A stretch of 64,000 bases of DNA. Origin: Balaenoptera acutorostrata (lineage: Eukaryota > Chordata > Mammalia > Artiodactyla > Balaenopteridae). The notes beneath the pieces were generated by a model. The model saw only the letters and a program-made list of their open reading frames with translations. It made no database searches and was not told the origin of the DNA. The stretch is from contig NC_080081.1 in NCBI RefSeq assembly GCF_949987535.1, positions 48,210,973-48,274,972 on the forward strand, read 5' to 3'. Both the position numbers and the translations under genes were made by a program. Shown here one piece after another: positions 45,425 through 57,929 of the stretch. Position 1 is the first letter of the stretch; each line of letters opens with the position of its first letter.

Positions 45425-45555
45425 TAATTTAATTTTGGCTAAGTAAAACATTCACATGGTTCAAATTGAGAATTTCAAAAGAAAATGCAGTGAACAATTC
45501 CCCTCCCCTTTGTCTTCCAACCAACCAGTTTCCCCCTCCCCAGCAAAAATGCATA
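45425..45555 (-). mobile_element. L1M 3' UTR fragment, antisense
   Basis: 'aaaacattcacatggttcaaattg' followed by 'cagtttccccctccccagcaaaaatg' is the antisense L1M 3' UTR module, also seen at 37255. Confidence 0.65.
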
Positions 45556-45699
45556 TTGGTTAAGATTAGGTTCAAGTGCATATAAGAGAAAACTCAAATA
45601 TCATTGACTTAAATACTTCAGTTAGAGAAATTCAAAAGTATCGGTCTGATGCTTATATGGAAGTTCCACAATGTCATCAGGGACTTGGACTCCTGTCTT

Positions 45700-46122
45700 T
45701 TTTGTTTGTAGTTTTATAACTTTATTTGACAGTGGTTAGCTCTCATCCACACTGACTGTAGATTTTTGAAGGTGATGACAGGAACATTAATAACCAACAT
45801 TTAGAGCTTGTTTGGTAAGTCTTCATCCTCATTACGTTTTCTGAACAACCACACATGGATCCAGTATGGGACATTCTGATTCCTTTGGCCCAGACAGCTT
45901 TGTTGAGCCTGGTGTCAATGTGCACATCTGGAATTCCCATCTCCTTCATGGAGAACTTCCAATGTTTTTGAGTGTCTGAGGGGTAGGCGTCTTGAACCCC
46001 AGTCCATGGATGTGCTTGTGAATGTTGATGGTATATTCTCTGGTCACCGCTTCATTGATGGCAGTCCCTCTTCTTGCCACCCTTCTTTGCAGGAGCCGTT
46101 CTTCCAGGCCCAGGTTGGAAAG
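45700..46122 (-). pseudogene. RPL31P: RPL31 processed pseudogene
   Basis: Read on the minus strand this is a full-length spliced copy of the mRNA for large-subunit ribosomal protein L31. It starts at the 5' TOP sequence CTTTCC (46122) and has no introns. After the stop comes AATAAAGTTATAAAAC (about 45713-45728), which holds the polyadenylation signal, and then an A-rich end. The frame at 45949-45743 reads [20 protein letters not shown] and is plainly L31. It is dead: the initiator ATG is ACG (near 46099), bases are missing in the N-terminal lysine-rich part, and a frameshift falls after KAVWAKGIR. Target duplications were not clear. Confidence 0.93.
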
Positions 46123-47085
46123 GATGAGGGTGAGGGATTATCTCCTTCGGTCTTTATGCTTACCATCTTTATCCTTTAGCTTTTAGTCTGAAGGCTGCCT
46201 CCTGGTCCAGTTTGGCTACTGGGATGCCATGTGATTTCTGTATTCCAGGGAGGAGAAAGAAGTCAATAAGAGCCAAAAGTCATGGCTCTATAAACAGCTT
46301 TCCCCACCATGAAGAAGAGGAGATGTAGAGAGAAGTTTAGCTCACAGGGTACCCATGTGAAAGAAATGCCTGTAGCAGATAGGACATGAGCAGCTTGAGA
46401 GAAAGTATTCCCTGGATCGGAACATCACCAGGGACAGCAGTGGCCAAAGGCAGACTTCACGTATTTTACTTTTTTGTTTAGGACCAGCCTTTTTAAATAA
46501 CTTACATGTATCATAGTTTGTTAATACATTCTTCATCAAATCATAGTATCTTATTTGTAAACTAAAATTTTACCTAGAAATGTGACATGGAACTGATATT
46601 AAATGTTGTATTTGATAGATATTTTCCCTAAGTAAGAATATGGCTCTTTATTCATTCTATGGTTCAGCCCAAATTACGTAAGTACCCGGGTCCCATTTCA
46701 CTAATATACTGTTTTTCGAGCAGGACATTTTATTTCATGGCTTAATTTCAAGGGGAAAAATATTCTGGAAAGAAGGCATTATATGAGGTGTTACAGAAAA
46801 AGAGCAGCCTACTGTTTTTGTACTAAAGAAAACTGAGAGCTTTTTAGAAAGATGTGTTTCTTATTAGAGGCAGACCATGAGCTAAATCTCAGGTAAAGAG
46901 ATGCACTATCAGTGGTTCTCACAGTATACTTGTTTCAGGTTTGGATTCTGAATATACTTTCTATAAATTATCAGTAGAGTTGGGGGGAAAAAAGCTTTTT
47001 GTGAGGTGGCACTGTCATTAAAGTATATGAATGTGAGGTATCTGCTACTTCTCACAGAAGCTGTAATAAAATATATGGAAAACTA
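46123..47085. other. Unique DNA, no feature seen
   Basis: No gene, RNA or confident repeat. Confidence 0.45.
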
Positions 47086-47089
47086 TTCT

Positions 47090-47790
47090 CCAGTCTTTTT
47101 TCAGCTTTAATGAGTTACAATTGACATATAAAACTGTAAGATGTCTAAAGTGTACAACGTGATGATTTGACATATGTATACATTGCAACAGCACACCCAT
47201 TGAGTTAATTCATGCATCCATCACCTCACATACTTCACATATTTACCTTTCTTTCTTTTTTGGCAAAAACATTTAAGGTTTGCTTTCTTAGCAAATTATG
47301 ATTATACAATGCAGTGTTATCAACTGTAGTCACCATGTTATACATTAGATCCCCTGACCTTATTCATTTTATTATTGAAAGTTTGTGCCCTTTTACCAAT
47401 CATTCCCTGTTTCCCCCACCCCCACCTCCCACTCCTGGAACCACTTTTTTACTCTCTATTTCCATGAGTTTCTTTTTTTTTTCTTTTTTAGATTCCACAG
47501 AGAAGTGATTCCATGTGGTACTTTCTGCCTAGCTTCTTTCACTTAGCATAATGCACTGCAGATTCATCCATGTTGTCAGGATGAAATGGCAGGATTTCCT
47601 TATTTTTAAGCCTGAATAATATTCCATTACATATTGTATACTTATATATACACACCACATTTTCTTGATCCATTCATTCATTGATGCGCACTTAGGTTGT
47701 TTCCATACCTTGGCTGTTGTGAATAATGCTGTAATGAACATGAGAGTACAGATATCTCCCTGAGATAAGGGTTTCGTTTCCTCTCTCATC
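47090..47790 (-). mobile_element. L1MA-type 3' fragment, antisense
   Basis: The antisense 3' UTR ('tgagttacaattgacatataaaactg', 'gtacaacgtgatgatttgacatatg') is followed by ORF2. The minus frame holds MFITALFTTAKVWKQPKC and MEYYSGLKIRKS. It ends where the plus-strand L1 begins. Confidence 0.88.
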
Positions 47791-47974
47791 TTTTTGATAA
47801 TTAAAAACCAGCTCAGAGCCAGCTCTACCCACCACCAGTCCCTCCCATCAGGAAACTTGCACAAGCCTCTTAGGTAGCCACATCCAGCAGAGGGCAGACA
47901 GACAGCAGAAGCAAGAAGAACTACAATCCTGCAGCCTGTGGAACAAAAACCACATTCACAGAAACATAGACAAG

Positions 47975-48876
47975 ATGAAAAGGCAGAGGGCTATTTACCA
48001 GATGAAGGAACAAGATAAAACCCCAGAAAAACAACTAAATGAAGTGGAGATAGGCAACCTTCCAGAAAAGAATTCAGAATAATGATAGTGAAGATGATAC
48101 AGGACCTCAGAAAAAGAATGGAGGCAAAGATCGAGAAGATGCAAGAGATGTTTACCAAAGACCTAGAAGAACTAAAGAACAAACAAACAGACATGAACAA
48201 TAAAATAACTGAAATGAAAACTACACTAAAGGAATCAATAGCAGAATAACTGAGGCAGAAGGACGGATAAATGACCTGGAAGACAGAATGGTGGAATTCA
48301 GTGTTGCAGAACAGAATAAAGAAAAAAGAATGAAAAGAAATTAAGACAGCCTAAGAGACCTCTGGGACAACATTAAATGCAACAATATTAGCATTATAGA
48401 GGTCCCAGACGGATGAGAGAGAGAAAGGACCCGAGAAAATATTTGAAGAGATCATAGTCAAAAACTTCCCTAACATGGGAAAGGAAATAGCCGCCCAAGT
48501 CCAGGAAGCGCAGCGAGTCCCATACAGGATAAACCCAAGGAGAAACATGCCAAGACACATAGTAATCAAATTGGCAAAAATTAAAGACAAAGAAAAATTA
48601 TTTAAAGCAGCAAGGGAAAAATGACAAATAACACACAAGGGAACTCCCATAAGGTTAACAGCTGATTTCTCAGTAGAAACTCTACAAGCCAGAAGGGAGT
48701 GGCATGATATACTTAAAGTGATGAAAGGGAAGAACCTACAACCAAGATTACTCTACCCGGCAGGGATCTCATTCAGATTCGATGGAGAAATCAAAAGGTT
48801 TACAGACAAGCAAAAGCTAACGGAATTCAGCACCACCAAACCAGCTCTACAACAAATGCTAAACGAACTTCTCTAA
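47975..48876 (+). pseudogene. L1 ORF1, broken
   Basis: The initiator ATG AAA AGG CAG is present at 47975 and the stop TAA at 48874-48876. The N-terminal and coiled-coil regions are visible (KDLEELKNKQ, one unit, without the duplication of the other copy). A one-base loss near 48063 shifts the frame, and a further stop lies near 48247 (GSRIAE-type position). The RRM and C-terminal part is recognisable to LLQQMLNELL-like residues. Non-functional. Confidence 0.88.
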
Positions 48877-48934
48877 GTGGGAAACACAAGAGAAGAAAAG
48901 GACCTACATAAACAAACCCAAAACAATTAAGAAA

Positions 48935-51900
48935 ATGGTCATAGGAACATACATATCAATAATTACCTTAAACGTGAATGGATTAAATGCTCCAACCAAA
49001 AGTACAGGCTTGCTGAATGGATACAAAAACAAGACCCCTATACATGCTGTCTACAAGAGACACACTTCAAACCTAGGGACATATACACACTGAAAGTGAG
49101 GGGATGGAAAAAGATATTCCATGCAAATGGAAATCAAAAGAAAGCTGGAGTAGCTATACTCATATCAGATAAAATAGACTTTAAAGTAAAGAATGTTACA
49201 AGAGACAAGGAAGGACACTACATAATGATCAAGGGATCAATCCAAGAAGAAGATATAACAATTATAAATATATATGCACCCAACATAGGAGCACCTCAAT
49301 ACATAAGGCAACTACTAACACCTATAAAAGAGGAAATCGACAGTAACATAGTAATAGTGGGGGACTTTAACACCTCACTTACACCGATGGACAGATCATC
49401 CAAAATGAAAATAAATAAGGAAACAGAAGCCTTAAATGACACAATAGACCAGATAGATTTAATTGATATTTATAGGACAATCCATCCCAGAACAGCAGAT
49501 TACACTTTCTTCTAAAGTGAACACGGAACATTCTCCAAGATAGATCACATCCTGGGTTACAAATCAAGCCTCAGCAAATTTAAGAAAATTGAAATCATAT
49601 CAAGCATCTTTTCTGACCACAACGCTATGAGATTAGAAATGAATTACAGGGAAAAAAACATAAAAAACACAGACATATGGAGGCTAAACAATATGTTACT
49701 AAATAACCAAGAGATCATTAAAGAAATCAAAGAGGAAATCAAAAAATACCTAGCGACAAATGACAATGAAAACGTGATGATCCTAACCTATGCGATGCAG
49801 CAAAATCAGTTCTAAGAGGGAAGTTTATAGCTATACAAGCCTACCTCAAGAAACAAGAAAAATCTCAAATAAACAATCAAAACTTACACCTGAAGGGACT
49901 AGAGAAAGAAGAACAAACAAAACCCAAAGTGAGCAGAAGGAAAGAAATCATAAAGATCAGAGCAGAAATAAATGAAATAGAAACAAAGAAAACAATAGCA
50001 AAGATCAATAAAACTAAAAGCTGGTTCTCTGAGAAGATGAACAAAATTGATAAGCCATTAGCCAGACTCATCAAGAAAAAGAGGGAGAGGACTCAAATCA
50101 ATAAAATTAGAAATGAAAAGGGAGAAGTTACAACAGACACCTCATAAATACAAAGCATCCTAAGAGACTACTACAAGCAGCTCTATGCCAATAAAATGGA
50201 CAACCTGGAAGAAATGGACAAATTCATAGAAAGGTATAACCTTTCAAGACTGAACCAGGAAGAAACAGAAAATATGAACAGACCAATCACAAGTAATGAA
50301 ATTGAAACTTTGATTAAAAAGCTTCCAGTAAACAAAAGTCCAGGAGTAGATGGCTTCACAGGTGAGTTCTATCAAACATTTAGAGGAGAGCTAACACCCC
50401 TCCTTCTCAAACTCTTCCAAAAAATTGCCAAGGAAGGAACACTCCCAAATTCATTCTATGAGGCCACCATCACCCTGATATCAAAACCAAACAAAGATAC
50501 TACAAAAAAAGAAAATTACAGACCAATATCACTGATGAATATAGATGCAAAAATCCTCAATAAAATACTAGGAAACAAAATCCAACAGCACATTAAAAGG
50601 ATCATACACCATGATCAAGTTGGATTTATCCCAGGGATGCAAGGATTCTTCAATATACACAAATCAATGATTGTGATACACCATATTAACAAATTGAAGA
50701 ATAAAAACCATATGATCATCTCAATAGATGCAGAAAAAGCTTTTGACAAAATTCAACACCCATTTATGATAAAAACTCTCTAGAAAGTGGGCATAGAGGG
50801 AACTTACCTCAACATAATAAAGGCCATATATTAGAAACCCACAGCAAACATCATTCTCAATGGTGAAAAACTGAAAACATTTCCTCGAAGATCAGGAACA
50901 AGACAAGGATGTCCACTCTCACCGCTCTTATTCAACCTAGTTTTGGAAGTCCTAGCCACGGCAATCAGAGAAGATAAAGAAATAAAAGGAATCCAAATTG
51001 GAAAAGAAGAAGTAAAACTGTCACTGTTTGCAGATGACATGGTACTCTACGTAGAGAATCCTAAAGATGCTACCAGAAAACTACTAGAGCTAATCAATGA
51101 ATTTTGTAAAGTTGCAGGATACAAAATTAATGCACAGAAATCTCGTGCATTGCTATACACTAATTATGAAAAATCTGAAAGAGAAATTAAGGAAATACTC
51201 CCATTTACCATTGCAACAAAAAGAATAAAATACCTAAGAATAAACCTACCGAGGGAGACAAAAGCCGTGTATGCAGAAAACTATAAGACACTGATGGAAG
51301 AATTTAAAGGTGATACCAACAGATGGAGAGATATACCATGTTCTTGTATTGGAAGAATAAATATTGTGAAAATGACTATACTACCCAAAGCAGTCTACAG
51401 ATTCAATGCAATCCCTATCAAATTACCAATGGCATTTTTTATGGAACTAGAACAAAAAAATCTTAAAATTTGTATGGAAACACAAAAGACCCCGAATAGC
51501 CAAAGCAGTCTTGAGGGAAAAAAGTGGAGCGGGAGGCATCAGACTCCATGACTTCAGACTATACTACAGAGCTACAGTAATCAAGACAACATGGTACTGA
51601 CACAAAAACAGAAACATAGATCAATGGAACAAGATAGAAAGCCCAGAGAAAAAGCCACGCACCTATGGTCAACTGATCTATGACAAAGGAGACAAGGATA
51701 TAGAATGGAGAAAAGACAGTCTCTTCAACAAGTGGTGCTGGGAAAACTGGACAACTACATGTAAAAGAATGAAATTAGAACACTTCCTAACACCATACAC
51801 AAAAATAAACTCAAAATGGATTTGAGACCTAAATGTAAGACCGGACACTATAAAACTCTTAGAGGAAAGCATAGGAAGAACCCTCTTTGACATAAATCAC

Positions 51901-52751
51901 AGCAAGATCTTTTTTGATCCACCTCCTAGAGTAATGGAAATAAAAACAAAAATAAACAAATGGGACCTAATTAAACTTCAAAACTTTGCACAACAAAGGA
52001 AACCATATACAAGACAAAAAGACAACCCTCAGGATGGGAGAAAATATTTGCAAACGAATCAACAGACAAAGGATTAATCTCCAAAATATATAAACAGCTC
52101 ATGCAGCTCAATATTAAAAAAACAAGCAACCCAATCCAAAAATGGGCAGAAGACCTAAATAGACATTTCTCCAAAGAATACATACAGATGGCCAAGAAGC
52201 ACATGAAAAGCTGCTCAATATCACTAATTATTAGAGAAATGCAAATCAAAACTACAATGAGGTATCACCTCACACCAGTTAGAATGGGCATCATCAGAAA
52301 ATCTACAAACAACAAATGCTGGAGAGGGTGTGGAGAAAAGGGAACCCTCTTGCACTGTTGGTGGGAATGTAAATTGATACAGCCACTATGGAGAACAGTA
52401 TGGAGGTTCCTTAAAAAACTAAAAATAGAATTACCATATGATCCAGCAATCCCAGTACTGGGCATGTACCCAGAGAAAATCATATTTCAAAAAGACACAT
52501 GCACCCCATTGTTCATTGCAGCACTATTTGCAATAACCAGGTCATGGAAGCAACCTAAATGCCCATCGACAGATGAATGGATAAAGAAGATGTGGTATGT
52601 ATATACAATGGAATATTACTCAGCCATAAAAAGGAACGATATTGGGTCATTTGTTGAGACGTGGATGGATCTAGAGACTGTCATACAGAGTGAAGTAAGT
52701 CAGAAAGCAAAAAACAAATATCGTATATTAACGCATATATGTGGAATCTAG
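48935..52751 (+). pseudogene. L1 ORF2 (endonuclease / reverse transcriptase), broken
   Basis: Starts ATGGTCATAGGAACATAC at 48935. The endonuclease region reads ANGNQKKAGVAILISDK, VGDFNTSLTPMDRSS and DQIDLIDIYRT. Reverse transcriptase includes [30 protein letters not shown] and the catalytic [10 protein letters not shown] (about 51027-51056). The C-terminal knuckle [18 protein letters not shown] is intact, and the family stop GGAATCTAG lies at 52745-52751. Breaks: base losses near 49000, a stop at about 49515, stops near 50145 and 50783, and shifts near 51465 and 52000. Non-functional, though 195-216-codon segments survive. Confidence 0.9.
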
Positions 52752-52975
52752 AAAAATGGTACAGTTGAACCGGTTTGCAGGGCAGAAATTGAGATACAGA
52801 CGTAGAGAACAAATGTATGGACACCAAGGGGGGAAAGCCACAGGGGGTTGGGGGTGGAGGTGTGATGAATTGGGAGATTGGGATTGATATGGAAACACTG
52901 ATGTGTATAAAGTGAATGACTTATAAGAACCTGCTGTATAAAAAAATAAATTTAAAAATTAAAAAAAAAAAAAAA

Positions 52976-53114
52976 GGAAATCATGTTAGACACTACAAGA
53001 CCAAGTACGTAGACTTTAATCTGGGAGAAATCAAAATGCTTTGTATGCTAAAAGTGCCTCAAGAAAAGCTGGCCACACTTTCTCTCACTTCTGTTAGAAC
53101 TAATCAAAATTATC
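52976..53114. other. Unique DNA between two L1 pieces
   Basis: No feature seen. Confidence 0.4.
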
Positions 53115-53410
53115 TTTTTTTTTTTACATCTTTATTGGAGTATAATTGCTTTACAATGTTGTGTTCGTTTCTGCTGTATAACAAATTGAATCATCTATAC
53201 ATATAAGTATATCCCCATATCTCCTCCCTCTTGCTTCTCCCTCCCACCCTCCCTATCCCACCCCTCTAGGTGTTCACAATGCACCGAGCTGGTCTCCCTG
53301 TTTTATGTGGCTGCTTCCCACTAGCTATCTATTTTACATTTGGTAGTATATATATAAGTCCATGCCACTCTCTCACTTCGTCCCAGCTTACCCTTCCCCC
53401 TCCCCCCCCC
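53115..53410 (-). mobile_element. L1 3' UTR fragment, antisense (long-UTR subfamily)
   Basis: T-run 53115-53125, then TATTGGAGTATAATTGC and the pyrimidine-rich 'cctccctcttgcttctccctcccaccctccc' of the long cetartiodactyl L1 3' UTR. The right edge is a C9-A10 homopolymer junction (53402-53420). Confidence 0.88.
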
Positions 53411-53420
53411 AAAAAAAAAA

Positions 53421-55390
53421 CTGCTCCAAGGGTTACTGTATTGGATAACAGTCTACCAAAATGATTTAACAAATAATAATTACTTTTTTAAAACAGATAT
53501 TACTTTTTTCTGCCTTTCTCAACATTTCTCTGTCAAAGATGTCTCAATTACACATACTGTATAGTATATGCAGAGTTTGTCTTTAAGAGATATTATTAGA
53601 AGACAGTACCATCTGACTTTTGGAAACTTGCTTATGGTGATCTACTTTCTTCCTGGTATCATCTTAACAGGCTCATGGCATTAAGCTAATTCTTTTAGCA
53701 CTTCACATTCAGTAACTGTGAATAGGATTAGGTAGTCTGTTTTATTTAGGCCAGGAACACTTTGGTGTTTATAATTTATAATGCTTTTCCTTGAATAAAA
53801 CACTATCAATGTTTCTGAAAATTTGGATGTATTGTCAAGTGCTAGACAGCTTTGATTTTCTTTTTGAGCTATTCAAAGATAGAATTTAGAACGAGGAATT
53901 TAGCTTTGTAATTACAAGGACTTATCACAGTACCTTCTCGAAAGTTTTAGGACCTTGTTAGAGTGGTTTATGTTCAATAATATTCTTTTTAAAGGGAGGA
54001 AAGTTGAGTGTGAGTTTTTCCTCACCACAGGCAGCATGGTGTCAGGAAGGTAGCCAACAACCTAGCCTTGACCTTTAAGCCTGTTTCCTCACCATAACAC
54101 TGAAATAACAATTGCAACCACAAAAGATTGTTATGAGTCTGAAAATGAATATATAAGTGACCTGGCTAGTGCCTGGTATATGCCAGTTCAGTAATTATTG
54201 ATTTTTCTTTCTTTCTGCTGTTCAATTTCCCTGTTGTGGTTTAGTGTTCTCTGTAGAGATGGATTAGAGATTAAAAGTTCAATATGATTAGTGACATATA
54301 GAACTGTCTATTTTAATAATTGGTTTTTTGTTTTGTTTTGTTTTGTTTTTACCCTTGGAACTCGGAGGCTAGCACTTTGGAAGATTTATCCTCCTATACC
54401 TATAATTCCCTTCGTTGCTATCAACTCAATGGTGGTAATATTGAGGTGGGTTTATGGTTATAGGGAAAAGTCACCAGTGTTTCTCTTGCATAGGTAACTG
54501 GAAACATAATGTAACCATTATGGGTTTTGTGGGGGGTTTAGTTCTATAAAGATAGTATTTTCGTTATATAATATTCATTATTAAGTACATGGCAAAAAAG
54601 TAAGATTTGTCCCAAAGGGTCTGAGTGAGTAGTCAGACTTGGCCTTTGTTGGACCAGGAGGAGTGAGCTGTTGGGTGACAAATTAATGCAGGACTTGGAA
54701 TTAGATGAAGCAACAGAGACCACAAGTTCCTTCCACCATGGATCACTGGATGGCACTGAAGGTGGCTGGCTGACAGATGGCTACCCTCTGTGCAAACTGT
54801 AAAGTAGGCCCCTAAGAAAGTGCTTGCAGCTTAAATAAATGCATATAGATTAAAAATTGAAAATTTAAAAATTGTACCCCATATATTATAAATTTTTAAC
54901 ATTTAAATGATGTTTAAGAGTTTTAATTGTTTCACAGCAAACTCAGAGTAGTTCTAAAGTAGTGTTTTTCTAAAATTATACCAGCCCTTGTTGATCCTGT
55001 ATTTTGTTTACTATTTAAAATGTCAACCCTCCTGGACTGTTATGTTGCAGAGCTTTTGAATATATCTTGTCAGTGGTTTTGAAAATATTACATACGTGCT
55101 TGATATATACCGTTCTGTGTTTCTGGGTGCATTTTGTGAGAGTTACTCCAGTGTACAAAATTTTTCTTAAAAATTAAATTAGAATGTTTTTATTAGTATT
55201 ACCTTTTATTTTTTTAATAGGCACACCAGTCACTAGTCACAGTTATCATAAAGGAGAGATGATGTAATAATGTAAAGTAGTCACATATTCCCCTATTGGT
55301 AGATAATCTCATTTAAGACAGAATTCAGTGAGTGAATATATTTTATAATAATTCTGTCAGACCCACTTATTTTATGTGTTAAGGAACCAA
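53421..55390. other. Unique DNA, no gene seen
   Basis: A (TTTTG)n low-complexity run sits at 54324-54350. Otherwise no gene, RNA or confident repeat. Confidence 0.5.
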
Positions 55391-55625
55391 TAGAGGGAAT
55401 ATAACATCAAAGACCAGGTTTCAAATTCAGCCTCAGCCACTTATAGTGTGACCTTATTTGAGTTAATTAAGCTATCTTAGGTTCAGTATCATATTTATAA
55501 AATGGAAATGTTAATAATAATATCTACTTCAGAAGGTTTCTGTGAGCACTTAAAGCTATTTAGATGTGAAGAGTTTGGTATGTTGCCTGGCACAGAGCAC
55601 TTCTCCATGAGAGGTACCTGTATTT
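55391..55625 (+). mobile_element. MIR SINE, sense
   Basis: 'accaggtttcaaattcagcctcagccacttatagtgtgacc', 'ggttcagtatcatatttataaaatgg' and 'ttgcctggcacagagcac' give the MIR order. Confidence 0.85.
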
Positions 55626-55989
55626 TTGTTGTCGACATCATCTTCATTATCATCGCTTTTGAATTAACATTTCTTGGATGTCCAAGTCCAGCATTATTCC
55701 TGTGAATGTAAGAAAAGTGGAATCACGAATATTTATGCATTTCAATATAAAAATTTTCATCAAGAGACTAATATGGCTGTAGACATTATAACCCACTGCT
55801 TGTCATATATAACTGAGGTTATTTAGTAAATGACATATCTGTGCATTAAGATTTTAAATCTAATTGATATTAATATGGCTGGTCCACTTTACAGTGTAGT
55901 TTTTGAACACTTACTCTCATCCTTTTGCAAAGGGTAATCTTTAGAAGTGCTCAGTGGTGTCATACTATCTTCGTGCACACCTTAAAAAA

Positions 55990-56180
55990 TGCTTACATGC
56001 CAGCAAGCACTGTGTGTGCTCACTTATGTTATCTCATTTACTTTTTACAATGAATGTGGCAGGTGAAGATTATCATTCTCATCTTAGATAAAGAGAACAT
56101 CAGTCTCAGATTGTTTATAGGACTTGTTCAAAGTTTTACCTCGTCTTGTGTCACTAGGTCACTCTTAATTCCATCAAACC
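55990..56180 (-). mobile_element. MIR SINE, antisense
   Basis: 'gtgctcacttatgttatctcatttac', 'catcttagataaagagaacatcagtctcaga' and 'gacttgttcaaagttttacctcg' give the antisense MIR order. Confidence 0.7.
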
Positions 56181-57302
56181 TCCACTACTTTTCTTTAAAG
56201 TGCCATAATTGGGACAGACTATGGGAATTTCCTCTCAGTTAACTGGGGAACAGATTTTGTCTCACTCTAAAGAAGACCATTTTAACAGTCAGGACTGTAT
56301 AATGACAGGCTGACCTCCCTTAGCACGGAACGACCTCTTTACCAGTTGTAAGATTCAAGCACAGGCAGAATTGTTGTTTTGCAGGAATGTTATGAAGAAA
56401 TTGAGGTTTATATGAAGGAGTGGGTTTTGTATCTAGTAAAGGCCTTCCAAAGCTCAAAATTGTACCTTCTCGTGATTTATTTCCTCACCCCCTCCTCTAA
56501 TCAGATGTTGTAACCTGAAGATTTTACCTTCACAAAGTTTCAGAACTCTCACAAATATTATGCTAGAGAACAGATGCATTAAACAAATATTTGATTGCCT
56601 ACCATGTGCTGGGAACTTTGCTAAGCAGATAATTTGTGATGTCTTCTTAAGGTGAATTCTGAATAATTCTTTGAGGGCAGAGGAAATGATGTGCTCTCAT
56701 TAACATCTAAATAATCGATGGTTATATGATGAACAGTAGCAAATATTGGATGGATGAAAGGAAGGAAAACAACCATATGCCTCATATAGATAGATAAAGG
56801 GGGAAATAGGCTCTATCCTACTTGCTGGTACATAAGCATCTCAGTTTATAAGAAGTTTTCATTAAAAGAAAGAAAATTATTTCAGTACTGCCCCTCCTCA
56901 TTTGTCTCCCTGTTTTCTTATTGTATTTGGGGGAAGGGGAATTTAATTGGAGAGTTTTTTTGATGAGTAGAATACTTATTTTTGTTCACTTTTCGTATAA
57001 AATTGAGCTGTATGTTACACGTTAGAAAATGGGATTTCATGCTCTCCATACCCCAGCCAGCTCCCTGAGAGCCCCAGTCAGCCGTCTCATGAAGCCAAGA
57101 AAGCTGAGATTTCTTGATAACTGAGATAATAAATACACCTCTTATTTAAGTCACTTTAATAAGTAATGTGTCTCTTGAAGTTGGAGCATCCTAACTGATT
57201 TGGATGGGATGAGTGGAAAGAGCCCTGTGAAGGTAAAGTTGAGGATATGACATCTTATTGGAGGAAGAGGGACAAGATCTTTGTCCCTCAGAGGTTTAAG
57301 AT
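56181..57302. other. Unique DNA, no gene seen
   Basis: 'attgcctaccatgtgctgggaactttgctaagca' at about 56593 may be a small MIR or L2 antisense remnant. Nothing else was recognised. Confidence 0.45.
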
Positions 57303-57317
57303 CTCGACTGTTTTTTT

Positions 57318-57598
57318 TGTGTTTGTTTTGTTTTGTTAAAATTTATTTATTTATTTTTGGCTGTGTTGGGTCTTCGTTTCTGTGCGAGGGCTTTCTCTAG
57401 TTGCGGCAAGCGGGGGCCACTCTCCGTGCGCGGGCCTTTCACTGTCGCAGCCTCTCCTGTTGCGGGGCGCAGGCTCAGTAGTTGTGGCTCACGGGCTTAG
57501 TTGCTCCACGGCATGTGGGATCCTCCCAGACCAGGGCTCGAACCCGTGTCCCCTGCATTGGCAGGCAGACTCTCAACCACTGTGGCACCAGGGAAGCC
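57318..57598 (-). mobile_element. CHR SINE, antisense, with internal deletions
   Basis: Complete ends with a (TTTA)n tail. A 15-bp duplication CTCGACTGTTTTTTT lies at 57303-57317 and 57599-57613. Compared with the copies at 6.1 and 33.7 kb, the body lacks bases around 57424 and about 17 bases of the 'acaggctccagacgcg' module near 57468. Confidence 0.95.
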
Positions 57599-57613
57599 CT
57601 CGACTGTTTTTTT

Positions 57614-57929
57614 AAAGTTAAACTTATTTTTAGTTTAATTTTTATAAAGCCTTCAACAACGTCATCAAGGATTTGGACTCTTTTTAACCTTCCTCTTTGC
57701 TCTCCATGGCTGTTTTTTCTTGGGCCCATCAATTTATGCTTGCAAGGTAACTGGCATCACAGCCACACACAGCCATGTCCAGAGACGTCAGGGTCTGGGA
57801 AAGGGATCTCTTCTTTTGAGTCTCTGCTTTCAGGAAGGAAAAATCTTTCTCCCAACAATCCTTTAACTGACTTCTCTGTCAGAACTAAAACACATGGCCA
57901 TATGGGAGGCTGTCTCTGCCATTAAAAAA
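57614..57929. other. Unique DNA, no feature seen
   Basis: The plus frame running on from the SINE to 57925 is not supported as a gene. Confidence 0.4.

Larger units (their letters stand above)
47806..52975 (+). mobile_element. Near full-length L1 (copy 2), plus strand
   Basis: A remnant 5' UTR (47806-47974), ORF1, ORF2, short 3' UTR and A-tail (52934-52975). It is truncated within the 5' UTR and abuts an antisense L1MA fragment. No target duplication was found between the sequence before 47806 and the GGAAATCATGTTAGAC after the tail. Order and sequence closely parallel the minus-strand copy at 15.4-21.4 kb, so the two are the same subfamily. Both frames are broken. Confidence 0.95.
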
